NCBI RefSeq assembly: GCF_000482785.1
Contig: NZ_AXWS01000007.1
Coordinates: 620,001-684,000, forward strand
Source of the DNA: Derxia gummosa DSM 723
Lineage (GTDB): Bacteria; Pseudomonadota; Gammaproteobacteria; Burkholderiales; Burkholderiaceae_E
Direction of reading: 5' to 3'
DNA: 64,000 nt
Below the pieces are notes generated by a model, which was given only the letters and a program-made list of their open reading frames with translations, was not told the origin of the DNA and made no database searches. Positions 18,757 to 26,258 of the stretch are shown here, piece after piece. Both the position numbers and the translations under genes were made by a program. Position 1 is the stretch's first letter. Every line of letters begins with the position of its first letter.

Positions 18757-19329
18757 TCAGCGCGCCTGCCAGAAGCGGGCGTGCATCGCGACGATCGCGG
18801 GCAGCGCCTCGGGCACCGGGCCGATCACCTCGACCGGCTTCTGGCCGTGCGCGAACACCGTGCGCGCCGGTAGGTCCATGGTCGGGTTCTCGGCGTGGTT
18901 GCCGGTGTGGCCGAGCAGTTCGCGCTCGGTCATGCCGAACACGACGCGGCCGATGTTGGCCCAGTAGGCGGTGCCGGCGCACATGCAGCACGGCTCCACC
19001 GAGGTGTAGAGCGTGCAGCGCCAGAGGTAGTCGGGCGTGAAGTTGGTGGCCGCCACGCGCGCGAGCGTCGATTCGGCATGGTTGACCGTGTCGATGTTGC
19101 ATTGCTCCAGCAGCACGGTCTCGTGGTCGGGCGCGACGAGGATGGCGCCGAACGGATGGTGGCCGAGCGCAAGCGCGCGTTCGGCCACGGCATTGCAGCG
19201 CGCGAGGTGGCGCAGGATCTGCCCGGGGCTCGGCGCGCTGCGGTCGGCCGGCGGCGCGGCGGTTGCGGCACCGTCGTCGGCGGCGGGCGAAGGCATCGCC
19301 GCCGCGTCATCGATGTCTGGCGGATTCAT
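18757..19329 (-). CDS. Guanine-deaminase-like nucleobase deaminase (CDA fold)
   Basis: 190 residues. A disordered Pro/Ala N-terminus precedes a cytidine-deaminase-fold domain with zinc ligands in NHAES and SVEPCCMCAG. The aromatic C-terminus (VAMHARFWQ) resembles bacterial guanine deaminases. It would remove an exocyclic amino group, turning for example guanine into xanthine. The adjacent molybdenum hydroxylase could oxidise that product. Its ATG overlaps the stop of the permease (TGATG). The true substrate is not determined. Confidence 0.8.
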   Translation of the reverse strand: MNPPDIDDAAAMPSPAADDGAATAAPPADRSAPSPGQILRHLARCNAVAERALALGHHPFGAILVAPDHETVLLEQCNIDTVNHAESTLARVAATNFTPDYLWRCTLYTSVEPCCMCAGTAYWANIGRVVFGMTERELLGHTGNHAENPTMDLPARTVFAHGQKPVEVIGPVPEALPAIVAMHARFWQAR

Positions 19330-20087
19330 CAGAGACTCCAGGGAAACAGCCGGCGCTGCAGCCAGCCCACGAGCGCGAACAGCGCAAGGCTGCACGCGAC
19401 CAGCAGGCCGAGCGCCGCGAAGGCCACCGGCACCTTGAACGACGAGGTGGTGTAGAGGATCAGGTAGCCGAGCCCCTTCTCGGCGGCGACGAATTCGGCC
19501 ACCACCGCGCCGATCACCGCGAGCGTGATCGCGACCTTCAGCGCCGAGAAGATGTGCGGCACCGCATGCGGCATGCGGATCTGCCAGTACTCGCGCGAAC
19601 GCGGCGCACGCAGCGAGCGCGACAGCTCGACGAGTTCGGACGGCACCGAGGCCAGGCCGGTCGCAGTGGCGATCACCACCGGAAAGAAGGCGATCAGCGT
19701 CGTGATGACCACGCGCGGCAGCACGCCCGCGCCGAGCGTGACGACGATGATCGGCGCCACCGCCACGATCGGCGTGCTCTGGATCACGATGAGCCATGGC
19801 AGCAGCGTGCGCGACAGGAAGCGCGAGCCGGTGATGCCGATGGCGAGCGGCAGCGCCACCAGCACCGCGACGCCGTAGCCGAGCAGCGCGACCTGCAGGG
19901 TCGCCAGCGCATGCTCGGCCCAGCGCGCTAGCCCGATCTCCTGCGCCGCCGCGACGATCGCGCTCGGCGCCGGCAGCACGTAGGGCGCGATCGCCAGCAG
20001 GCGGCAGGCGGCCTCCCAGCCCGCGATCACCACGGCGAAGGCGAGCAGCGGCGCGAGCCGGTCGGCGAGCTTGATGAGCCTGTCCAT
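19329..20087 (-). CDS. ABC transporter permease, NitT/TauT (SsuC/ThiX-like) family
   Basis: 252 residues, about six membrane helices, with the BPD_transp_1 EAA-type loop around ELSRSLRAPRSREYWQIRMP. Inner-membrane channel of the importer made with the ATPase at 20092-20868 and the binding protein at 20875-21861. It overlaps the downstream deaminase gene by one base. Confidence 0.93.
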   Translation of the reverse strand: MDRLIKLADRLAPLLAFAVVIAGWEAACRLLAIAPYVLPAPSAIVAAAQEIGLARWAEHALATLQVALLGYGVAVLVALPLAIGITGSRFLSRTLLPWLIVIQSTPIVAVAPIIVVTLGAGVLPRVVITTLIAFFPVVIATATGLASVPSELVELSRSLRAPRSREYWQIRMPHAVPHIFSALKVAITLAVIGAVVAEFVAAEKGLGYLILYTTSSFKVPVAFAALGLLVACSLALFALVGWLQRRLFPWSL

Positions 20088-20091
20088 CGGC

Positions 20092-20868
20092 CTACTCCGG
20101 CTTGCGCGTGAACACCTTCACGCGGATGTCGTTGGCGAGCGCGTGGAACACCGGATCAGCCAGCGTCGCGAGCGTGCGCGGCCGCGCGAGCGGCACGTCG
20201 ATGATCTCGGCCACGCGGCCCGGCCGCGCGCTCATGACGACGATGCGGTCCGACAGCAGCAGCGCCTCCTGGATCGAATGCGTGACGAACACGACCGTCT
20301 TCGGCCGCTCGCTCCACAGGCGCAGCAGCTCGAAGCTCATCTCGTCGCGGGTAAGCGCGTCGAGCGCCGAGAACGGCTCGTCCATGAGCAGGATGTCGGG
20401 GTCGTGCAGCAGCGAGCGCGCGATCGCCACGCGCTGCTGCATGCCGCCCGACAGCTCGGCGGGCCGGCGCGTGGCGAAGTCGCCCAGGCCGATCATCGCG
20501 AGCAGCTCGCGCGCCCGCGCCTCGTCGCGCGCATCGACGCGCCCGTACTTGTGCTTCATCGGGAAGGTGATGTTGCCGAGCACGTCGAGCCAGGGCAGCA
20601 GCACGGGCTTCTGGAACACCATGCCGATCTCGTCGCGCGGCTCGGTCACTTCCATGCCGAAGATGCGCACGCTGCCCGCGCTCGGCCGGATCAGCCCGGC
20701 CACGAGCCGCAGCAGCGTGCTCTTGCCGCAGCCCGACGGGCCGATCACGGCGACGAACTCGTGCGGCCTGAGCGCGAGGTCCACGTCGGCGAGCGCGGTG
20801 ACGGGGCGCCCGTCGCTCGCCGCGAAGCGCTGGCAGACGCCAGCCAGCTCGATCACGTTCCCGGTCAT
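20092..20868 (-). CDS. ABC transporter ATP-binding protein, NitT/TauT family
   Basis: 258 residues: Walker A GPSGCGKSTLLR, Q-loop MVFQKPVLLPW, signature LSGGMQQRVAIARSL, Walker B ILLMDEPFSALD, H-loop THSI. It energises uptake by the neighbouring permease. Four bases separate it from the permease and six from the binding protein gene. Confidence 0.95.
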   Translation of the reverse strand: MTGNVIELAGVCQRFAASDGRPVTALADVDLALRPHEFVAVIGPSGCGKSTLLRLVAGLIRPSAGSVRIFGMEVTEPRDEIGMVFQKPVLLPWLDVLGNITFPMKHKYGRVDARDEARARELLAMIGLGDFATRRPAELSGGMQQRVAIARSLLHDPDILLMDEPFSALDALTRDEMSFELLRLWSERPKTVVFVTHSIQEALLLSDRIVVMSARPGRVAEIIDVPLARPRTLATLADPVFHALANDIRVKVFTRKPE

Positions 20869-20874
20869 GCGGCC

Positions 20875-21861
20875 TCAGCGCGCGGCGAAGCTGCGGTCGA
20901 CCAGCTTCTCGGGATCAACCTTAGCCGGCGCGTAGTTCATCGACTTGGCAACCCAGCCCCAGGTGGCGGCGAGCAGCTTGGGCTCGAAGGCGCCAAGGCC
21001 GTCGCGCTTGGACAGATCGTTCTGGATCAGCGGGATCGACGAGCGGAACTCGGCTTCGAGCACCGCCACGTCGCCCTCGGGCACGGCGGCCTTGAGATCG
21101 GCCGCGGCCTTGTCCGGATGCTGGACCGCGAAGTCGAGCGACTTGAGCGCGGCGCGCACGAAGCGCTTCACGACCTCAGGCTTTTCCTTGATGAGCTTGT
21201 CGCCCGCGAACACCGACCAGCCGTAGCCGTCGAGGCCGTAGGCCGACCACGGCAGCACCGCGAGTTCCTTGCCGGCCTGCCTAAGCACCGCCGCGAAGGC
21301 CGGCTGCACCGTGGTCCAGTTGATGGTGGCGTCCACCTTGCCCTGGGCCAGCATCGGCGCGAGCGCGCTCGGATCGACCTTGAGCAGCTTGACGCTCGCC
21401 GGATCGACGCCGTTGGCCTCCAGCACCACCGGCCAGAGCGCGTTCGACGACGAGAAGGTCGGCGTGGCGACGGTCTTGCCCGCGACCGACTTCAGGCTCG
21501 TGATGCCGGCGCCCTTGACGGTGAACAGCGCATCGGGCTGGCGCGAGTAGATCGACATCACCGCCTTGACCGGCACAGGCGTTTCGGCGGCGGCCATCAT
21601 CAGCGCGGCGAGGCCGCCGGTCGCGATGTCGGCCGCGCCCGAGGCCACCTTGGTGACGGCGTCGGCCGAGCCGCGCCCCGGCAGGATGGTCACGTCGAGG
21701 CCCTCGGCGCTGAAGAAGCCTTCCTTCACGCCGGCATACAGGAAGGCCTTGTCGCCGCCGGGCAGCCAGTCGAGCTGGACGGTGAGCTTGTCGGCGGCGT
21801 TGGCGGCCAGGGCACAGCAGGCGAGCACGCCCGCGACGAGGGACTTGAGACGGAGCTTCAT
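20875..21861 (-). CDS. Periplasmic substrate-binding protein, NMT1/ThiY-like
   Basis: 328 residues. A signal peptide ends at ANAA. The fold is the NMT1/THI5-like type II binding protein (VQLDWLPGGDKAFLYAGVKEGFF, then GSADAVTKVASGAADI). Relatives bind pyrimidine precursors, purine-like bases, nitrate or sulfonates. With a deaminase and a molybdenum hydroxylase in the same operon, a nucleobase-like ligand is the best guess. Its ATG overlaps the hydrolase stop (ATGA). Confidence 0.92.
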   Translation of the reverse strand: MKLRLKSLVAGVLACCALAANAADKLTVQLDWLPGGDKAFLYAGVKEGFFSAEGLDVTILPGRGSADAVTKVASGAADIATGGLAALMMAAAETPVPVKAVMSIYSRQPDALFTVKGAGITSLKSVAGKTVATPTFSSSNALWPVVLEANGVDPASVKLLKVDPSALAPMLAQGKVDATINWTTVQPAFAAVLRQAGKELAVLPWSAYGLDGYGWSVFAGDKLIKEKPEVVKRFVRAALKSLDFAVQHPDKAAADLKAAVPEGDVAVLEAEFRSSIPLIQNDLSKRDGLGAFEPKLLAATWGWVAKSMNYAPAKVDPEKLVDRSFAAR

Positions 21862-22736
21862 GCGCTTTCCCGGAGTTGGGTTTGGGAGGAGAAAACCTGG
21901 TCGAGCGCGGCGCCGAGCCGCGCGGTGAGTTCGGCCGGCCGCACGAGCTGGGGCACATGGCCGCAGTCGAGCGAGATGCGCAGCGCGCCGGGCACCAGCG
22001 CCTGCATGCGGCGCTGGGTCGGCAGCAGGAGCGAGCGGTCGGCCGTGCATTCGACGTAGATGCGCGGCAGCCGGCCATGGCGTTCGGGCGTCCAGCGCGG
22101 GCGCATCGCGCGGCCGGTCTCGGGCTGCCAGCCGAGCTTGGCGGCGGCGGCGCGGGCGGCGGCCGGATCGCAGTCGTGGAGAAAGATCTCGAGTGCGCCT
22201 TCGGTGCGCACGCGGCTGGCGCTGCGGTCGGCGTTCCAGTCGAGCCAGGGCGCGATGCCGTCGTAGCCGCGGGCCGGGTCGGCGGCGGCGCAATCGCGCA
22301 CCACGTCGGCGAAGCTGCCGCCCGAGGGCAGCATCATCCCGGCCAGATAGACGAGCGCGGCGATGCGCTCGGGCACGGCTTCGGCCGTCTGGGTCGCCGT
22401 CAGGCCACCGCCGCTGTGGCCGACGAGCACGACGCGGCGGCCGGCGAGGTCGGGCGCGTCGAGCCGGCGCCGCACCGCCGCCACGTAGCTGTCGAGCGAG
22501 GCCGGCGCGGCGGCATCGGGGCCGTGGCCGTTGCCGGGAAGATCGAGCGCATGCGGGCGCCAGCCGGCGGCGCGCAGATGCGGCAGCCAGGCGTCGAAGG
22601 CCCAGGCGCCCTGCCAGGCGCCGTGGATCAGCACGAGGTCGCGCGGGAAGCCGGCATCGGCGCGGATATCCGTGCGAGTGCCGGCGCCGGCTTCCGCGTC
22701 GGCATCGACGCTGGCGTTGGCGCGCGGCTCAACCAT
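21858..22736 (-). CDS. Alpha/beta hydrolase (plant esterase/hydroxynitrile-lyase-like)
   Basis: 292 residues. The oxyanion-hole motif VLIHGAWQGAW is followed by the nucleophile elbow GHSGGG and a C-terminal His in LDCGHVPQ, completing a Ser-His-acid triad. It resembles the salicylate-esterase/HNL group. The first 28 residues are low-complexity Ala/Asp/Thr. The start overlaps the oxygenase gene by 8 bases. In this operon it could hydrolyse an ester, amide or ring-opened product of the imported compound. Confidence 0.88.
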   Translation of the reverse strand: MVEPRANASVDADAEAGAGTRTDIRADAGFPRDLVLIHGAWQGAWAFDAWLPHLRAAGWRPHALDLPGNGHGPDAAAPASLDSYVAAVRRRLDAPDLAGRRVVLVGHSGGGLTATQTAEAVPERIAALVYLAGMMLPSGGSFADVVRDCAAADPARGYDGIAPWLDWNADRSASRVRTEGALEIFLHDCDPAAARAAAAKLGWQPETGRAMRPRWTPERHGRLPRIYVECTADRSLLLPTQRRMQALVPGALRISLDCGHVPQLVRPAELTARLGAALDQVFSSQTQLRESA

Positions 22737-23712
22737 AGGTGCGCTCGTAGCACTCGCGCAGGTGCTGCTCGACCGTCACCGGCGCGTAGCGCGGCTCGGC
22801 GCCGGCCGCGAGGCAGGTCGGCAGGCAGCGCACGAGGTAGTCCGGATTGCCGGTGAAGAAGAACGGGATCGAATGGCGCTCGCGGCCCGAGCGGTTGATG
22901 ACGCGGTGCAGCGTCGAGCGATAGCGGTCGTTGGTCCAGCGCGCGAACAGGTCGCCGAGGTTCACCACGTAGCTGCCCGGCACCGGCGGCGCGTCGATCC
23001 AGTCGCCGCTCGCGGGGTCGCGCACCTGGAGGCCGCCGCTGTCGTCCTGGAGCAGCAGCGTGATGCCGCCGAAATCGGTGTGGGCGCCGCAGCCCTTCTC
23101 GCCGGGCGCGGGATTGGGCGGCTGCGGCGGGTAATGCAGCAGCCGCAGCGTGGCCGAGGCGCCGTCGAGGTAGTCGTCGAAGGCGGCGGCGGGCAGGTCG
23201 AGCGACAGCGCGAGGCCGCGCGTGATGCGCGTCGCCAGCGCATAGGCGGCGGCGAAGTAGGCCTGCATCGTGTCGCGGAAGCCGGCGAGGCCGGGCTGGG
23301 CCGCCTCGTCGGGCCACTGGTTGGGGCCGGTGTTGAAGCGGCCGGCCAGCACACGCGGATCGTCGGCCGGCACGTCCTCGCCGAGGTAAAAGCCTTCCTT
23401 CAGATCGGGTGGCGCGCCGGCTTCGAGCGTCTGGGCGCGCAGCGGCTCGTAGCCGCGGTTGCAGGCTGACAACCGCTTGTCGAGCGCGAGCTTGGCCGCG
23501 TCGTGCTGGTCGAAGAAGGCTTCGGCGCGGGCGAAGGCAGCGCCGATCAGCTCGGCCGGCACGCCGTGATTCACCACGTAGAAGAAGCCGTGCCGCTCGC
23601 AGACCGCGCGCAGGTGGTCGGCGACGCGGCGTTGCGCTGCCGGATCGGCATCGGCCAGCCCACCGATGTCGATGATGGGCAAGCCTGCCTTCAGCTCATC
23701 GTTGCTTTGCAT
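22729..23712 (-). CDS. 2-oxoglutarate/Fe(II) oxygenase, isopenicillin-N-synthase family
   Basis: 327 residues: N-terminal DIOX_N domain (PIIDIGGL, GFFYVVNHGVP) and a jelly-roll core. The Fe ligands are in AHTDFGG and a His in STLHRVI, and the 2-oxoglutarate anchor is in RHSIPFF, so all catalytic residues are present. First gene of the operon that runs through the importer to the molybdoenzyme. GAGGAAGG precedes the ATG. Bacterial members hydroxylate or demethylate diverse small molecules; the substrate here is unknown. Confidence 0.9.
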   Translation of the reverse strand: MQSNDELKAGLPIIDIGGLADADPAAQRRVADHLRAVCERHGFFYVVNHGVPAELIGAAFARAEAFFDQHDAAKLALDKRLSACNRGYEPLRAQTLEAGAPPDLKEGFYLGEDVPADDPRVLAGRFNTGPNQWPDEAAQPGLAGFRDTMQAYFAAAYALATRITRGLALSLDLPAAAFDDYLDGASATLRLLHYPPQPPNPAPGEKGCGAHTDFGGITLLLQDDSGGLQVRDPASGDWIDAPPVPGSYVVNLGDLFARWTNDRYRSTLHRVINRSGRERHSIPFFFTGNPDYLVRCLPTCLAAGAEPRYAPVTVEQHLRECYERTYG

Positions 23713-23795
23713 CAAGCCTTCCTCGTTTTGCGACGGTGGAAGGCAGTCTAGGGAGCGGGTGGGCGCTCGCGTTAGCTCAATTTTCTGACTACCCC

Positions 23796-23812
23796 GATGC
23801 CGAAACGGCATC
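23796..23812. promoter_or_regulatory. Candidate LysR-type operator (T-N11-A dyad)
   Basis: A perfect inverted repeat GATGCCG-N3-CGGCATC, containing the T-N11-A core of LysR-family sites, centred about 92 bases upstream of the oxygenase ATG. The LysR gene ends 117 bases farther upstream. Probable site of operon control. Confidence 0.55.
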
Positions 23813-23928
23813 AGCAGCCGGCACTGCAGGCGATGGCGTGCGGCGTGCGCCCAGCGGCATCGCCGATGACGCCTATGCGGCTGGGCTGCTGGCGCCGATG
23901 CAGTTCGTCCGGCGTGCGGCGGTGCCGC

Positions 23929-24876
23929 TCAGCCGTCCGCGCCGCCGCGTTCGGCCGCGGTGCTGGCCTCGATCTCGTCGGCGACCAGCCGCGTGAAGGC
24001 ATCGACCACCGGCGGCAGCGTGCGGCCGGCGCGCACGTACACGCCGAGTTCGGCCACCAGCCGGTCCGGCGCCTTGAGCGGCACATGCGCCAGCCGGCCG
24101 CCGGCCAGCTCCTCCTCCAGCCCGAGCCGGGTCTGGAAGGCGATGCCGATGCCCTGCTCGGCAAGCCGCTTGGCGAGCTCGATCGAGGCCGATTCGAGCA
24201 CCACGGTCAGCGGCTTGCGATGGCGCGCGAGCACTGGCCGCATCAGCGCGTGGGTGGAGATTTCGGGCGAGGCGAGGATGAGCGGCCAGCGCGCGCAGTC
24301 GGCGAAGCTCACCTCGCGGTGGGCCGCGAGCGGATGGTCGGGCCGCAGCACCGCGCCGAGCGCGAATTCGCCGACCGCGCACTGGCGCAGCGCCTCGTCG
24401 CGCGTGATCGAGAAGCCGAGCGCCACATCGGCATCGCCGTCGATGACGGCGCGCGCTGCCTGGGCCGAGCCGGCCGGCCGCGCGCGGATGCGGACCATCG
24501 GATGGCGCGTGAGCATGCGTTCGAGCACCGCCGGCAGGAAGCGCGCGTTGAGGCCCTCGACGGCGGTGATCTCCAGCTCGCCGCGACGCACGCCGCGCAG
24601 TGCCTCCAGCTCGTGCTCCATGCGGCGCTCGTCCTGCAGCACGGTGATGACGTGGCGCGAGAACACCTCGCCGGCGGCGGTCAGCACGAGGCCGCCGGGC
24701 ATGCGCTCGAACAGCGGCGTGCCGACTTCCTCCTCGAGCTGGAGCAGCTGGCGGTTGACGGCCGACGAGGCCAGGTGAAGCCGGCGCGCCGCCTCGCGGA
24801 TCGAACCGCAGCGCCGGATCATGTCGAAGTAGCGCAGCGAGCGCGCGTGGATGTGCATCAGCCCTGCAACCTTCAT
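23929..24876 (-). CDS. LysR-family transcriptional regulator
   Basis: 315 residues. N-terminal winged helix (RSLRYFDMIRRCGSIREAARRLHLASSAVNRQLLQLE) followed by a periplasmic-binding-like effector domain. It lies upstream of, and in the same direction as, the oxygenase-transporter-molybdoenzyme operon, not divergent as is more usual. Likely the activator of that operon. An ATG seven codons in is an alternative start. Confidence 0.9.
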   Translation of the reverse strand: MKVAGLMHIHARSLRYFDMIRRCGSIREAARRLHLASSAVNRQLLQLEEEVGTPLFERMPGGLVLTAAGEVFSRHVITVLQDERRMEHELEALRGVRRGELEITAVEGLNARFLPAVLERMLTRHPMVRIRARPAGSAQAARAVIDGDADVALGFSITRDEALRQCAVGEFALGAVLRPDHPLAAHREVSFADCARWPLILASPEISTHALMRPVLARHRKPLTVVLESASIELAKRLAEQGIGIAFQTRLGLEEELAGGRLAHVPLKAPDRLVAELGVYVRAGRTLPPVVDAFTRLVADEIEASTAAERGGADG

Positions 24877-24919
24877 CGGGCCCCGTGGGGCGACCGGCCG
24901 ATGATCGCAGCGGCGCGGC

Positions 24920-25471
24920 TCAGGCCTCGCAGGCGGCGATGAGCGCGGCGACGGCCGGCGCCGGGTCGGGCACGGCGGAAGCGGCCGGCGCCGCGCCGCC
25001 GGTTGCCGCCGCTTCGGCGGAAGTCCCGGGGCCGGCGACGGCCAGCCGCAGGCGCCGGCCGTCGATGTGGCCGGCGGCGCTCAGCGCGGCGAGCGGCAGC
25101 GCGGCTTCGTCCACGTCGAGCGAAGTTGCGAACACGAAGCGCGGCCGGTGGCCGGTCTCGCGCACGATTTCCAGCAGCAGCCGCGTCGCGTCGAGCGCGG
25201 CGCCGTCGGCGGCGCCGACCGTGCCGAGGTCGAAGATCGCGCCGTAGTCGGCGTCGATCAGCTCGCCGAGCAGCGTCGGATCGTCGGCGCGACCGGTCAC
25301 GCGGCGGATGCGGCGGTCGGCGGACTTGTCGGCCGGGGCGGCGTCGAGTTCGACGATGCGGTCGATGCCGCGCTCACGGCCGGCCGAGTCGGTCAGGCGG
25401 TTGCGGTCGAGCAGGGCTTGCGTGAGCGCGGTGGCCAGCGGACGCGGGCCGCCGACGATGAGGACCTTCAT
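24920..25471 (-). CDS. Short NAD-dependent epimerase/DenD-like protein
   Basis: 183 residues. The N-terminal Rossmann half resembles D-erythronate dehydrogenase-type epimerases (ALLDRNRLTDSAGRERGID, then VTGRADDPTLLGELI and FVFATSLDVDE). However, the glycine motif is GGPRPLA instead of GGxGFxG. The catalytic YxxxK helix and the whole C-terminal substrate half are absent, replaced by an Ala/Gly-rich tail. It looks like a shortened, possibly non-catalytic relative. It sits 43 bases upstream of the LysR gene on the same strand. Confidence 0.65.
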   Translation of the reverse strand: MKVLIVGGPRPLATALTQALLDRNRLTDSAGRERGIDRIVELDAAPADKSADRRIRRVTGRADDPTLLGELIDADYGAIFDLGTVGAADGAALDATRLLLEIVRETGHRPRFVFATSLDVDEAALPLAALSAAGHIDGRRLRLAVAGPGTSAEAAATGGAAPAASAVPDPAPAVAALIAACEA

Positions 25472-25660
25472 GCGGTGTTCTCCGGCGCGGTCGGGCCGCG
25501 CGCTTTGTCGGGAATGGGACAGGACGCGCGGAGCCATGCCAGTCGCATGCCGGGCCGCTTCCACCGTCGTGCGGCACCGCCCAAACCGCCCCGCGCACGC
25601 GGGTTGCTTCGCCTCCTCCGGAAGCACTCCCCCACGACAAAGGCGCGAAGGAACACCGAC

Positions 25661-26098
25661 ATGGACGTCGTTTACAAGACAACAATGCTGACCCAGGGTG
25701 GCCGAGGCGGCCAGATCCAGAGCGAGGACGGCAGCTTCAAGCTCAAGCTCTCGGTGCCCAAGGAGATGGGCGGCAAGGGCGAAGGCCCCAATCCCGAGAT
25801 GCTGTTCGCCGGCGCGTTCGCCGCCTGCTTCGAGCATTCGGTGCGGCACATCGCCAAGCTCGACAAGCTTCCGCTGCGCGGCAGCTACGTGGAAGCCGAG
25901 ATGAGCATGTACGTGACCTTCGAGGGCCAGTACAAGATCGCGCTCACGCTCACCGTCCACATGGCCGCGAGCTTCGACCAGAACACGGCCGACAGCCTGC
26001 TCGAACGCGCCAAGGGCATCTGCCCGTACAGCGACGCGACCAAGGGCAACATGACGCTCAACCTCAAGGCCGTGCTCGACACGCCGCCGGCGGCCTGA
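25661..26098 (+). CDS. Organic hydroperoxide resistance protein (Ohr/OsmC family)
   Basis: 145 residues. The OsmC fold has the two redox cysteines in AACFEHSVRH and GICPYSDATKGN and the N-terminal Ohr signature TQGGRGGQIQSEDG. It reduces organic hydroperoxides with lipoylated partners. Monocistronic. No ohrR regulator is adjacent. Confidence 0.9.
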   Translation: MDVVYKTTMLTQGGRGGQIQSEDGSFKLKLSVPKEMGGKGEGPNPEMLFAGAFAACFEHSVRHIAKLDKLPLRGSYVEAEMSMYVTFEGQYKIALTLTVHMAASFDQNTADSLLERAKGICPYSDATKGNMTLNLKAVLDTPPAA

Positions 26099-26107
26099 GC
26101 CGCCGCT

Positions 26108-26193
26108 GGCCGGGTCGCGTCGGGCGTCATCGCCGACGCATGACGACCCGGCCGCGCGATGCAACCGTCAAAGCGGCATCGCCGATGCCGCTT
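26108..26193. terminator. Two stem-loops between convergent Ohr and phosphohexomutase genes
   Basis: Arms GGCCGGGTCG/CGACCCGGCC (26108-26117, 26144-26153), with a smaller inner stem. Then a perfect AAGCGGCAT/ATGCCGCTT hairpin with a 5-base loop (26171-26193). Poor U-tracts; probable bidirectional termination. Confidence 0.5.
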
Positions 26194-26258
26194 CAGTCAC
26201 CCGCCGCCCGGGCCGGCGCGACTGCCGGCGCCGAGCCGCCGGGCAGTCGTGGCGCGCG

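Noticed and set aside
15368-18967. 1199-codon plus-strand frame opposite the molybdoenzyme
   Set aside because: Antisense artefact with no domain-like segments.
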